Origin: Jeotgalibacillus haloalkalitolerans
Lineage (GTDB): Bacteria; Bacillota; Bacilli; Bacillales; Jeotgalibacillaceae
Length of the DNA stretch: 64,000 bases
Direction of reading: 5' to 3'
Assembly: GCF_034427455.1 (NCBI RefSeq)
Contig: NZ_JAXQNN010000002.1
Location: forward strand, 372,001-436,000
Numbering within the stretch: the stretch's first letter is position 1; every line of letters begins with the position of its first letter. The translations under genes were made by a program, and so were the position numbers. The notes beneath the pieces were generated by a model, which made no database searches, was not told the origin of the DNA, and saw only the letters and a list, made by a program, of their open reading frames with translations. Shown here piece by piece: positions 44,474 to 53,512 of this stretch.

Positions 44474-45712
44474 TTAAGTTAATTTATTTCCACGCATTTT
44501 TCGGGAAATACGGCTTAACCTGTGTTTAATCTGATCCAGCTTCTTTTGTTTTAATTCTTCTTTAATATTTTCTGCATCAAGGGCTTTTATCGCCCGCATC
44601 GCAAATAAATATGCCTTTTCAAAGTCTTTTGTCTGATGCTCATATATTTTTGAGATTTCAACCGCTGCGATTCTCTGTTCTTTTGGAACACTTTTTTCAA
44701 GGGATATCGTAAAGAGCCGCAATGCCTGTTCAAACTGCTGCTGTTTTTTGTATTCAAAAGCTAAATGAAATGCAGCTGATGGATTTGCATCCATCTGATA
44801 AGAATCTTTTAAATATTTTTCCGAGATCAGCTGCTCACCTTCTTTTTTAAACCATTTCCCGGTCTCTAGTTTCTCGATGCTGCTCTGATTCTGATCGGTT
44901 CCAAGCAGCTGTAAGCTGATGTGCGTATATAAAGTAATTAACGAAAGAATGTCTTTTTCATTATGTTCAAGCACCTTCAGCATACCCTCAGGATGCTTCC
45001 TCTCCACAAAATCAAAGTAAATAGCCGGTGCAAGGTAACCAGGTATATCATCTTCTCTGACAAAACCGAGCTTTTCTTCCTCAAGGCTTTTTAATTTCAG
45101 TGATTTCAGACTGCTTTTCCAGATCCGCTTAGCTGCATGATATAAATCAAAGTGTCCGGTCTCAGGTAATCTGGGTACATGATTCCTGATCAGGGTATGG
45201 CGTGATTGAACCTGAGGCCAGTCAAATGACTTCCCGTTAAACGTAACGAGTGTTTCATAATTCACGTTTTCAAGAAAGCTCAGATATAATGCAATTTCAT
45301 TTGATGGATCAGTTAAAATATGCTGCTTTAAGACAAACCTGTTATTTTCAAACTTCGCATACCCCAGCAGAAATATGGAAGTCCCCGTTCCACTTAATCC
45401 TGTTGTTTCTGTATCAAAAAAGAAGAGATCCTCAACCCTGAAACCTTTAGCTGAAAGAGAGTGATTAAAATCAGTCTGATTCCAGGCTTCCAACACGCCT
45501 AATAAATCTGAAAGCTGATAACGTCCGTGAGTAAAATCAACAGGATAATGTACTTCCCTGATCAGACAATGCTGATCTTCATAAGTGAATACTTCTGTAT
45601 CGTTATCCTTCCAGATATCCATATATGGAAGTTCTTCAGTTTCTATGTCTTTTTTTTGATTGTTCTCCTGAAGATGCGGCTTCATACGTGCCAATTTCTT
45701 TTTAAGGTTCAT
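44474..45712 (-). CDS. yprB: Exonuclease-fold repair protein MrfB (YprB)
   Basis: A 412-residue protein with an RNase H-like DEDD exonuclease domain (about 75-280; motifs FFDTETTGL, TFNGKSFDWP and HNEKDILSL) followed by TPR-like helices (about 310-400). In B. subtilis MrfB is a metal-dependent exonuclease that works with MrfA to excise mitomycin C lesions. ATG 45712 follows GGAGAG and lies 4 bases after the yprA stop, so the two are one operon. Confidence 0.9.
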   Translation of the reverse strand: MNLKKKLARMKPHLQENNQKKDIETEELPYMDIWKDNDTEVFTYEDQHCLIREVHYPVDFTHGRYQLSDLLGVLEAWNQTDFNHSLSAKGFRVEDLFFFDTETTGLSGTGTSIFLLGYAKFENNRFVLKQHILTDPSNEIALYLSFLENVNYETLVTFNGKSFDWPQVQSRHTLIRNHVPRLPETGHFDLYHAAKRIWKSSLKSLKLKSLEEEKLGFVREDDIPGYLAPAIYFDFVERKHPEGMLKVLEHNEKDILSLITLYTHISLQLLGTDQNQSSIEKLETGKWFKKEGEQLISEKYLKDSYQMDANPSAAFHLAFEYKKQQQFEQALRLFTISLEKSVPKEQRIAAVEISKIYEHQTKDFEKAYLFAMRAIKALDAENIKEELKQKKLDQIKHRLSRISRKMRGNKLT

Positions 45713-45716
45713 TTGA

Positions 45717-47993
45717 CTAACTCTCCATCGCTTCTGCAAATAAAGTCAACAGGGCATAGGCATCCTTTTTACCGCCAGTAAATGAGATTTCTGTTCCAAC
45801 GCATGATGGACATCCCTCTTCACAGCTGCATCTTTTTACAAGTGAAGCTGCTTCTCTGATCAGACGGCCTCCTGTTTCATATACTTTTTCACTGAGACCA
45901 ATACCTCCGGGATAACGGTCGTAAATAAAGATCGTCGGCAACTGGTTATGGACTGCTTTTACCTGAGGTGTGATCTGGATATCCTGCGGGTCACACATGA
46001 CATGCACCGGAACAATTGCCTTTAAAGCATGAGCAGCACCAATCATACCCTGCTCAATTCTTTCATCCGTCATATCATTCAGATCCTCACTCAAAGCAAA
46101 CCACGCAGCGCTGGTGTGAAGTTCTTCTTCAGGCAGATCAATCGGACCTGATCCTATATTTTCATGCGTATCAAACTTGATTTTTTTAAAAATGGTTGCC
46201 ATGGCTCTTACTGATACATCCCCATAGGAGACACGTGCAGCGGCAGTTTCTTTACATTTATCTTCTTCGAGTACGGATAATTGAACAGCCAGGTTTGCAT
46301 CCGTATAGTAATCAACTTCGACTTCCCTGACAAACGCTTTTTTCTCTTCCCAGTCAAGAAACTCAACCTGATATTGAACACCCTGATGAAGATAAATTGC
46401 TTCATCATGTAACAGGGTCATCGCACTGAAACGGTCCATTTCACCAAGCACTTTATGGGAAGCTGTTTCTGTCTGGTCTATAATCACTACATTTTCCTGG
46501 GAGGCTGAACGCAGGCTGATATTATGAGCAGGAAATGCATCATTCATCCAATGCCATTTATTACCGGAAAAATGCAGCACGCGCTCTTCTGTCAGGTATT
46601 CCAGCAGATCAGTGGGATCTATCTCACCAAATAGCTCGTCCTTTTCAAAAGGAAGTTCGAATGCAGCACATTTTAAATGGTCCAGCATAATAATAATATT
46701 TTCAGGATTAATTCTGGCTGTTTCAGGGCTTGACTCTAAAAAATAGTCCGGATGCTGAATTACAAACTGGTCAAGCGGGCTTGAACTTGCAACCATAATG
46801 ATCAATGCTTCTCCCTGTCTGCGTCCTGCACGCCCTGCCTGCTGCCAAGCACTGGCAATTGTACCAGGGTAACCTGTCATGACACAGGCCTGAAGCTGCC
46901 CGATATCCACGCCGAGTTCGAGTGCATTTGTACTCACCACACCATATACATCCCCTGTACGCAATCCCTTTTCAATTTCTCTGCGCTGTGTTGGCAGGTA
47001 ACCACCGCGATAACCTCTGATTGATTTAGGCCCCAATTCATTTTTTACAAGTTCCTGCAGATAAGTGAGTATTATCTCAACTCTCACTCTGCTTCGTGCA
47101 AAAACGATCGTCTGGATCTTTTCTTTCAATAATAGACCTGCGATTCTTCTGACTTCTAATGTAGCACTGCGCCTGATGTTCATCTGGTGGTTCACAACGG
47201 GAGGATTATAAAATACAAAATGCTTTTTGGCTGAAGGCGCACCATTTTGGTCGATCAGTTTCATCTCTTTCCCTGTCAGATTCTCAGCAAGTTCTTTCGG
47301 GTTCGCAATGGTTGCCGATGTACAGATAAAAATCGGATCACTTCCATAAAACTTACAGATTCTTTTTAATCTCTTGATGACATTGGCTACATGACTGCCA
47401 AACACACCGCGGTATATATGCAGTTCATCGATGACTACATACTTTAAGTTTTCAAAAAGAGATACCCATTTCGTATGGTGCGGCAGAATGGCAGAATGGA
47501 GCATGTCCGGGTTGGTGATGACAATATGCCCCGCTTTACGTACCTTCTGTCTGATTCCTGCCGGTGTATCGCCGTCATACGTATATGAATTGATCGAAGC
47601 TTCGGCGAGCTCAAGCAGTTCATTCAATTCTGTTTTCTGATCCTGTGCGAGTGCTTTTGTAGGAAATATATATAAAGCCCGGCTATGGTGGTCATTCATA
47701 ATCTGATGTATGACTGGCAGGTTGTAGCAAAGTGTTTTGCCTGAGGCTGTAGGCGTCACAGCTGTAATCGATCGTCCATTACTGACTGCTTCAAATGCTT
47801 CAGCCTGATGAGAATAAAGCCGGCCTATTCCCCTTCGTTCCAGCGCTTTTTGCAGATCCGGGTGAACAAGATCAGGAAGCGGTGCATATACCGCTTCCTT
47901 CGGTTCAATTGTATGCCATTTTATAATCTGTTCGGAGATATCACGATTCTCTCTGAAACTTTCTGCGATTTCACTAAGCGTCTTTTTACGCAT
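45717..47993 (-). CDS. yprA: DEAD/DEAH-box repair helicase MrfA (YprA)
   Basis: A 758-residue superfamily 2 helicase. Walker A is TPTASGKTLCYN, Walker B is DELH (VIDELHIYRG), and motif VI is QQAGRAGRRQ. The C-terminal DUF1998-type region ends in a zinc site CSCEEGCPSC (Cys-x-Cys-x3-Cys-x2-Cys). MrfA unwinds DNA in a dedicated mitomycin repair pathway with MrfB. Start follows AGAGGTGATCGC. Its promoter carries a LexA-like box. Confidence 0.93.
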   Translation of the reverse strand: MRKKTLSEIAESFRENRDISEQIIKWHTIEPKEAVYAPLPDLVHPDLQKALERRGIGRLYSHQAEAFEAVSNGRSITAVTPTASGKTLCYNLPVIHQIMNDHHSRALYIFPTKALAQDQKTELNELLELAEASINSYTYDGDTPAGIRQKVRKAGHIVITNPDMLHSAILPHHTKWVSLFENLKYVVIDELHIYRGVFGSHVANVIKRLKRICKFYGSDPIFICTSATIANPKELAENLTGKEMKLIDQNGAPSAKKHFVFYNPPVVNHQMNIRRSATLEVRRIAGLLLKEKIQTIVFARSRVRVEIILTYLQELVKNELGPKSIRGYRGGYLPTQRREIEKGLRTGDVYGVVSTNALELGVDIGQLQACVMTGYPGTIASAWQQAGRAGRRQGEALIIMVASSSPLDQFVIQHPDYFLESSPETARINPENIIIMLDHLKCAAFELPFEKDELFGEIDPTDLLEYLTEERVLHFSGNKWHWMNDAFPAHNISLRSASQENVVIIDQTETASHKVLGEMDRFSAMTLLHDEAIYLHQGVQYQVEFLDWEEKKAFVREVEVDYYTDANLAVQLSVLEEDKCKETAAARVSYGDVSVRAMATIFKKIKFDTHENIGSGPIDLPEEELHTSAAWFALSEDLNDMTDERIEQGMIGAAHALKAIVPVHVMCDPQDIQITPQVKAVHNQLPTIFIYDRYPGGIGLSEKVYETGGRLIREAASLVKRCSCEEGCPSCVGTEISFTGGKKDAYALLTLFAEAMES

Positions 47994-48015
47994 GCGATCA
48001 CCTCTATACTCTCAT

Positions 48016-48044
48016 TATACGAACATATATTCCTCAGTGCAAAC
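48016..48044 (-). promoter_or_regulatory. mrfA promoter with LexA-like box
   Basis: Minus-strand -35 TTGCAC (48039-48044), 17-base spacer, -10 TATAAT (48016-48021). The spacer starts with CGAACATATATTCC on the plus strand (48022-48035), which matches the Bacillus LexA (DinR) consensus CGAACRNRYGTTYC at all but one position. A repressor bound there would block the promoter. Confidence 0.65.
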
Positions 48045-48052
48045 CGGGATCT

Positions 48053-48250
48053 TTAAGGTCTGAAAGCTTTTGAGATAGACAAAATTAGCTGGTTTGCCTG
48101 ACTGCATGTATTTACAAACTGATTGCAGGTAGACATAATATTATTAATGTCAACTCTTGGTTTTCTCGGCTGCTCCTGATGCTCTGGTCGATCAGTTTGA
48201 TTTTCTGTGTAATATTGAAAAGGACGGCGGCAATAAGGGCAGTAGTACAT
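48053..48250 (-). CDS. Small Cys-pair protein, possibly YppG-like
   Basis: A 65-residue protein starting MYYCPYCRRPFQYY, with a Cys-x2-Cys pair and a Pro/Gln-rich linker, ending in a helix VDINNIMSTCNQFVNTCSQANQLILSISKAF. Start ATG 48250 lies 7 bases after AAAGGGG. Position between yprA and yppE and the C-terminal helix recall the YppG family of B. subtilis, which is longer; the match is tentative. Confidence 0.6.
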   Translation of the reverse strand: MYYCPYCRRPFQYYTENQTDRPEHQEQPRKPRVDINNIMSTCNQFVNTCSQANQLILSISKAFRP

Positions 48251-48290
48251 GGTCATTCCCCTTTTTTAATAGCTTATGCCTAATTGCAGC

Positions 48291-48653
48291 TTAACGCTCC
48301 TCTAAAATCGCACCTAATTGCTCCAGAACATACAGACTCGACTGAATATAGCTTTTAAAACGTTTATAGCTTGTTTCAGGAAAAAAACACTGAACCACAA
48401 CCAGCTCAATATTTTCTGCTGTTGCAGCGACCTGGTTCTGGTGAATATTTTTTTTCGGCTGTTCGATCAGATAATTGGATGCAGCTACTTTCCATTCTTT
48501 TAAAATGGAATGAGCGTGATCTGCGAAGGGTTTAACTTCCTCATAAAAATCGCCTTTTTCCTTTGATTCTCTTCTATTGTTATATTCAAGATCAGCACGT
48601 CTGGTAATTTCAATTAACTCATTCGTCTGATTTAATATGATTTCCTTATTCAA
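48291..48653 (-). CDS. yppE: YppE-family helical protein (DUF1798)
   Basis: A 120-residue helical-bundle protein of the YppE/DUF1798 family, function unknown. The start is TTG 48653 with GAGGTG 7 bases upstream; the reading frame runs on into the MITE-like repeat, but that part is repeat sequence and not protein. Length agrees with B. subtilis YppE (123 residues). Confidence 0.82.
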   Translation of the reverse strand: MNKEIILNQTNELIEITRRADLEYNNRRESKEKGDFYEEVKPFADHAHSILKEWKVAASNYLIEQPKKNIHQNQVAATAENIELVVVQCFFPETSYKRFKSYIQSSLYVLEQLGAILEER

Positions 48654-48674
48654 ATGAAACACCTCTATCCTTTT

Positions 48675-48840
48675 GGCTTTGTTAAAGTTGGCTGTTGATT
48701 TCCGCTGCAGGGGGACGCTTTCCTGGCCGGGCGGTGAGCCCGCAGGCTTGGCCATGGCCTCACACTTCCCTTCCTGCGAGCCGCCCCCTTACGCTCCAAT
48801 CACCAGCTGTGCAGAAACAACAATGGACTTTAACAAAGCG
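48675..48840. mobile_element. 166-bp MITE-like element, repeat copy 2
   Basis: A non-coding element with 13-bp perfect inverted ends (GCTTTGTTAAAGT at 48676-48688 and its complement at 48827-48839), extended imperfectly to about 24 bp, flanked by 8-bp direct repeats ATCCTTTT (48667-48674 and 48841-48848). The GC-rich centre has the same block structure as the repeat at 36.8 kb. The ends and the 8-bp duplication recall IS6-family elements, but no transposase is encoded. Confidence 0.75.
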
Positions 48841-48926
48841 ATCCTTTTATATAGTTAGTGTATCAAAGGTTGGCAGAACTGTAACTTCTATTGATGTATG
48901 TACGTCTAATGTTAAGACCGGATCAG

Positions 48927-48954
48927 TTTGATCAGACCTTGCTTGTGGTATGAT
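48927..48954 (+). promoter_or_regulatory. recU-ponA promoter
   Basis: -35 TTTGAT (48927-48932), 16-base spacer, extended -10 TGGTATGAT (TATGAT 48949-48954), just before the recU ribosome-binding site, so the leader is very short. Confidence 0.55.
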
Positions 48955-48974
48955 GTTCAGGTGAGGTGTTACAC

Positions 48975-49580
48975 ATGGAATTTCATTATCCAAATGGAAA
49001 AAAATTCAGTCCCAAATCGAAAAATCAGCAACAAGAAAAGAAAGAAAAATCTTATTCTCACGGTAAAAGAGGGATGACCCTCGAAGAAGATCTTAACGAA
49101 ACGAATGATTATTATGTGCAGACAGGTATTGCAGTGATCCATAAAAAGCCTGTGCCAGTTCAGATTGTAAACGTCGATTATCCAAAAAGAAGTGCAGCAG
49201 TCATTAAAGAAGCGTATTTCAAACAGGCTTCCACAACTGACTATAACGGTGTATATAATGGACACTATATCGATTTCGAGGCAAAAGAGACTAGGAATCG
49301 CACGTCTTTTCCACTGCAGAACTTCCATCAGCACCAGCTTGAACATATGAAACAGGTAACTAACCAGAAAGGGATCGCTTTTGTGATCATCCGGTTTTCC
49401 ATCACTGAAGAGATATTTCTGATGCCTTATCAGCAGTTAAGTCAATTTTGGGAGAGGATGTTAAAAGGCGGCAGAAAATCTATGACAAAAAAAGAAATAG
49501 AGGAAACTTCCTATTCTATCCCTTTAGGCTTGCACCCCAGGATAGATTACCTTAAAATTATAGATCATTTGCTTAAATGA
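48975..49580 (+). CDS. recU: Holliday junction resolvase RecU
   Basis: A 201-residue resolvase that cuts Holliday junctions in recombination and chromosome segregation. The N-terminal basic tail (about 1-30) is followed by the nuclease core with Asp/Glu metal ligands in [14 protein letters not shown] and the [13 protein letters not shown] block. ATG 48975 follows GAGGTG; the frame begins earlier at a GTG. First gene of a recU-ponA operon, the usual order in Bacillales. Confidence 0.95.
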   Translation: MEFHYPNGKKFSPKSKNQQQEKKEKSYSHGKRGMTLEEDLNETNDYYVQTGIAVIHKKPVPVQIVNVDYPKRSAAVIKEAYFKQASTTDYNGVYNGHYIDFEAKETRNRTSFPLQNFHQHQLEHMKQVTNQKGIAFVIIRFSITEEIFLMPYQQLSQFWERMLKGGRKSMTKKEIEETSYSIPLGLHPRIDYLKIIDHLLK

Positions 49581-49605
49581 GCTTTTGAAAGAGAGGAAAT
49601 GTTAA

Positions 49606-52329
49606 ATGGCTGATTATAAATCACGCGAAGAAAAAAGGAATGCGCAAAAAAATTCCAAAACAAAAAATAAAAAAAAGAAAAAAGGATCTTTGTTTAAGAA
49701 GATACTTCTTACTGTATTTATTGTCGGACTAGCAGGTCTGTTATTTGGAGGAGGACTGTTTGCTTATTATGCTTCTCAGGCGCCGGACCTGAATGAAGAA
49801 GATTTCATTGATCCGATTACGACAGAATTAAGGGATGTAAATGGAGATGTTTTTGCACGGATTGGTGCTGAAAACAGAGAATTCGTCTCTTATGATGAGA
49901 TTCCCCCGCTTGTAGAGAATGCAGTACTTGCCATCGAAGATAATCGTTTCTATGAGCACCAGGGCGTTGACTTTTTCCGCCTGATGGGAGCTGTATTAGC
50001 GAATATTACTGAAGGTTTTGGAGCTGAGGGTGCGAGTACCCTTACGCAGCAGGTGATTAAGCAGTCCGTTCTGACACCTGAAAAATCTCTGGAGCGTAAA
50101 GCACAGGAAGCCTGGCTTGCTTATCAGTTAGAACAGGACTACAGCAAAGAAGATATTTTTGAAATGTATGTAAACAAAATCTATTACTCAGACAGCATTT
50201 ATGGGATCAGAACTGCTTCCCAATACTATTATGATGTGGACCTGTCAGACCTTAAGCTGCATCAGGCTGCTTTATTAGCCGGTCTGCCGCAGCGCCCTAA
50301 TGCCTATAATCCATATGAAAATCCTGAATTGGCTAAGGAACGCCGTGATACTGTACTGAGACAAATGCATAATCACGGAAAAATTTCCGAAGAGGAAATG
50401 ACCCAGGCCATTGAAACTGATATTACAGACGGCCTGGTTGACCGCAGTGAAGAATCAGGAAATCCGCGGCAGCAGCTGGCGGCAGAAGAATCTAAATATG
50501 ATGCTTTTGTAGATGTAGTGCTCGATGAATTAGAAGCGTTAGAAGACGTAAATCCGTATGAAGATGGACTGAAAATTAATACGACGCTTGATCCAAATGC
50601 ACAGACCATTGTTGAGAATACGTTAAATGACGGCAGCATTCAGTTCCCTGCTGACATGAATGATGTCATGGCTCAGGCTGGTGTGACATTGCTGGATACA
50701 GAGTCAGGCGCCATCAGAGCAATCGGCGGCGGCCGCGGTTACGGAGAGGAAGTTCAGCGTGGTTTCAACTACGCGACAGATCAGACACGTCAGCCGGGGT
50801 CAGCAATTAAACCATTGCTTGACTATGCCCCTGCAATTGAGTATCTGGACTGGTCTACAGCACAAACGATTGTAGATGAGCCTTATGAATATTCTAATGG
50901 TTTCGAACCAAACAACTATGATGGCCAGTTCAAAGGACCAATGACAATGAGAGATGCTTTAGCTGACTCAAGAAACATTACTGCCATTAAAGCTTATATG
51001 GAAGTCGGTCAGGAACAGGGTACAGAATTCCTGAGAGGTCTCGGCTGGGATTTTAATACTGAAAACTGTGGTGAAGTGCTTTGTGAAAGTGCCGCGATAG
51101 GCGGTGAACCTGAAACAAATACACTGGAAATGGCAGGTGCATATGCTGCATTTGGTAATAAAGGTGTTTATAATGAACCACATTCAGTTACAAGTATTGA
51201 ATTCAGAGATGGTTCTTCAATGGAACTTGAAGCTGAATCAGAAGTAGCTATGAAAGATTCAACAGCTTATATGATGGCTGATATGTTAAAAGACGTGCTT
51301 GAGCCTGGTGCTACTGGTGAACTGGCTCAGGTGGATGGCCTGCCGCTTGCAGGTAAGTCGGGAACAACCAACTATCCAGAGGATATTTTAAATGCAAATG
51401 GGATTCCGTCAAATGGTGCGCCGGACTCATGGTTTGCCGGGTTTACATCACAATATACGGCGGCTGTATGGCTTGGCTATGCATCCAATCAGAATGAAAA
51501 CTACCTCTCCCCTCAGGATCGCTATGTATCACAGTATATTTTCAGGGATATTATGAGAGGCGTTCACGAAGGAATCGAAACACCTGACTTTGAGAAACCG
51601 GATAGTGTCGTTGAACTGGAGATTGAAAAAGGTACTTCCCCGGTTCAGCTTGCAAGTGAATATACACCGGATGATCAAAAATCGGTTGAGTTATTTATCA
51701 GAGGCACAGAACCGACTTCAGTATCTGAAGAATATGTCGTTCCTGATCTGGAAGCTCCTTCAAACCTTTCAGCTGAGTATAATGATGAGGATGGAACCAT
51801 TCAGCTGACATGGGATCACAATCAGGATGAAAATGATGACCGTGATGTTGAATTTGAAGTGCTTGTCAGCATTGATGGCGGTGAAGAACGTGAGCTCGCT
51901 GTTACATCGCAAAATGGATTAAATATTGAACAGGTACAGGAAGGTTCTTCTTATACGTTCACTGTTACTGCAATTGCGGATGAAGAGCGAAGCAGTTCAG
52001 CAAACACCAATATCGAAATCGCCCGTTCTGAAGATGAGGAACAGGATGAAGAAGATACTGAAGAACAAAATGAGGAAGAACAGGAAAACCCTGAAGACAA
52101 TCAGGAAGAACAAAATCCTGAAGAAGGTAACAACGAAGGTGAAGGTGAAGGCCAAGGCCAAGGAGAAGGCAACGGCGAAGGTCAAGGAAACGGAAATGAT
52201 GAAAGTAATACTGATGAAGGAAGCGGTGAACAGGAACCCGCACAGGAAGAAGAAAACACCGGAGATGAGAATCCTGAAGAACCTGCTGAGGGTTCACCAG
52301 ACGGTGATACTACAGATGCAGAACAATAA
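49606..52329 (+). CDS. ponA: Penicillin-binding protein 1, bifunctional class A
   Basis: A 907-residue class A PBP that polymerises and cross-links peptidoglycan. It has a Lys-rich cytosolic tail, a membrane anchor (about 32-54), a GT51 glycosyltransferase (about 75-250; catalytic Glu111 in EDNRFYEHQGVD), and a transpeptidase (about 350-670) with Ser399-x2-Lys402, Ser455-Arg-Asn457 and Lys584-Ser-Gly. Beyond it lie a fibronectin type III-like domain (about 710-805) and a disordered tail of about 100 residues rich in Glu, Gln, Gly and Asn. GpsB, its known partner, is encoded 6 kb away. Confidence 0.96.
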   Translation: MADYKSREEKRNAQKNSKTKNKKKKKGSLFKKILLTVFIVGLAGLLFGGGLFAYYASQAPDLNEEDFIDPITTELRDVNGDVFARIGAENREFVSYDEIPPLVENAVLAIEDNRFYEHQGVDFFRLMGAVLANITEGFGAEGASTLTQQVIKQSVLTPEKSLERKAQEAWLAYQLEQDYSKEDIFEMYVNKIYYSDSIYGIRTASQYYYDVDLSDLKLHQAALLAGLPQRPNAYNPYENPELAKERRDTVLRQMHNHGKISEEEMTQAIETDITDGLVDRSEESGNPRQQLAAEESKYDAFVDVVLDELEALEDVNPYEDGLKINTTLDPNAQTIVENTLNDGSIQFPADMNDVMAQAGVTLLDTESGAIRAIGGGRGYGEEVQRGFNYATDQTRQPGSAIKPLLDYAPAIEYLDWSTAQTIVDEPYEYSNGFEPNNYDGQFKGPMTMRDALADSRNITAIKAYMEVGQEQGTEFLRGLGWDFNTENCGEVLCESAAIGGEPETNTLEMAGAYAAFGNKGVYNEPHSVTSIEFRDGSSMELEAESEVAMKDSTAYMMADMLKDVLEPGATGELAQVDGLPLAGKSGTTNYPEDILNANGIPSNGAPDSWFAGFTSQYTAAVWLGYASNQNENYLSPQDRYVSQYIFRDIMRGVHEGIETPDFEKPDSVVELEIEKGTSPVQLASEYTPDDQKSVELFIRGTEPTSVSEEYVVPDLEAPSNLSAEYNDEDGTIQLTWDHNQDENDDRDVEFEVLVSIDGGEERELAVTSQNGLNIEQVQEGSSYTFTVTAIADEERSSSANTNIEIARSEDEEQDEEDTEEQNEEEQENPEDNQEEQNPEEGNNEGEGEGQGQGEGNGEGQGNGNDESNTDEGSGEQEPAQEEENTGDENPEEPAEGSPDGDTTDAEQ

Positions 52330-52368
52330 AAAAGAAAGCGCGGAAAATCAACCGCGCTTTCTTTTTTT
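52329..52368. terminator. Bidirectional terminator ponA / ypoC
   Basis: Stem AAAGAAAGCGCGG/CCGCGCTTTCTTT with A and T tracts; it includes the ypoC stop region. Confidence 0.92.
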
Positions 52369-52842
52369 TATGGCATTAAATTTTGCTGAGGTTTTGATCA
52401 GCTCCCGGAACATCTCATCCAGCTGAATAAACGAGAAATAAACAGCCGGCCTTTTTAAAATAAAAGAGATTCTTTCCTGTGGGTTCATAATTGCTACTTC
52501 AAAGTTTTTGATATCCTCTTCCCAGGCTGCAACGGACACATGCTGTTCATTCGTCCAGTAGAGCAGTGTGAAGAAAAGAGATAACCCTTTGACCATTCCG
52601 TCATATGTCTGATCTGCCTGGCCTTCAAACAACGGTCTCATCTCATCAGCAAGTACTTCCCACTCCCTCTGGATCAGTCCTGACCAGTGTTCGAGATCCT
52701 CCCAGGGCTTTTGATCATTTTTCATAGCAATCAGGTCTGCTGCAAAAAAAGGCTCAAACCTGTTACTTTCCTCTATCTCAACTTCATCAAGGTCCGGGTA
52801 AAACAATTGATGTTTATATTGATCAGGCAGTTTATATTTCAT
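52348..52842 (-). CDS. ypoC: YpoC-family protein
   Basis: A 164-residue soluble protein of the YpoC family, function unknown, always downstream of nth in Bacillales. ATG 52842 sits in an ATGA overlap with nth, behind GGAG. It has no cysteines or membrane spans and ends in a basic tail (KKRKRG) encoded within the shared terminator. Confidence 0.88.
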   Translation of the reverse strand: MKYKLPDQYKHQLFYPDLDEVEIEESNRFEPFFAADLIAMKNDQKPWEDLEHWSGLIQREWEVLADEMRPLFEGQADQTYDGMVKGLSLFFTLLYWTNEQHVSVAAWEEDIKNFEVAIMNPQERISFILKRPAVYFSFIQLDEMFRELIKTSAKFNAIKKRKRG

Positions 52843-53498
52843 GATGTGATCTCCTGCTTCTTTTGTCTCTTCTGTCCTTCCCTGCATAAGTGCAGCAAAG
52901 GACAGTTACCGCAATCAGGCTTTTGTGCCTTACAATGATAACGGCCGAAAAAAATCATCCTGTGATGTGTCACTGACCATTCTTCTTTAGGAACTTTTTT
53001 CATTAAGGTCTGTTCCACTTCAAGAACAGAGTCTTTCCATCTGCAGATGCCAAGCCTCTTGGCAATTCGCTCAACGTGGGTATCCACTGCAATTGCAGGC
53101 CAGTCAAAGGCAACTGACATAACCACATTGGCTGTTTTTCTTCCCACACCTGGTAATGTAGTCAGTTCTTTATGATCAGCAGGTATTTCACCATTATAAT
53201 GCTCTATCAGTCTTTCACAAAGATTACGAATATGCTTTGCTTTATTTCTATACAACCCGATGGAGCGTATATCATTTTGCAATTCCTCTGAAGACACACT
53301 CAGATAATCCTCAGGCGTTTTATATTTCTTAAATAAGTTCTTCGTTACTTTGTTAACCAGTGCATCTGTACATTGTGCGGACAGCAGAACTGCGATTGTT
53401 AATTCAAATGCATTATCATGGATTAATTCACAGTGAGCATCCGGAAACATTTTTTCCATTTCATCAAGACATTCTCTTATTTGAGCTTTAGTCAGCAT
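52839..53498 (-). CDS. nth: Endonuclease III
   Basis: A 219-residue DNA glycosylase/AP lyase that removes oxidised pyrimidines. The helix-hairpin-helix LPGVGRKTANVV contains the catalytic Lys, VDTHVERIAKRLG the catalytic Asp, and the C-terminal CKAQKPDCGNCPLLHLC is the Cys-x6-Cys-x2-Cys-x5-Cys [4Fe-4S] loop. Member of the dnaD-nth-ypoC operon. Confidence 0.97.
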   Translation of the reverse strand: MLTKAQIRECLDEMEKMFPDAHCELIHDNAFELTIAVLLSAQCTDALVNKVTKNLFKKYKTPEDYLSVSSEELQNDIRSIGLYRNKAKHIRNLCERLIEHYNGEIPADHKELTTLPGVGRKTANVVMSVAFDWPAIAVDTHVERIAKRLGICRWKDSVLEVEQTLMKKVPKEEWSVTHHRMIFFGRYHCKAQKPDCGNCPLLHLCREGQKRQKKQEITS

Positions 53499-53512
53499 AT
53501 TTTCACTTCCTG

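Noticed and set aside
51926-52426. Basic Lys/Arg-rich ORF inside the ponA tail
   Set aside because: A frame shadow of the GAA/AAT-rich repeats encoding the acidic tail of PonA; no RBS.
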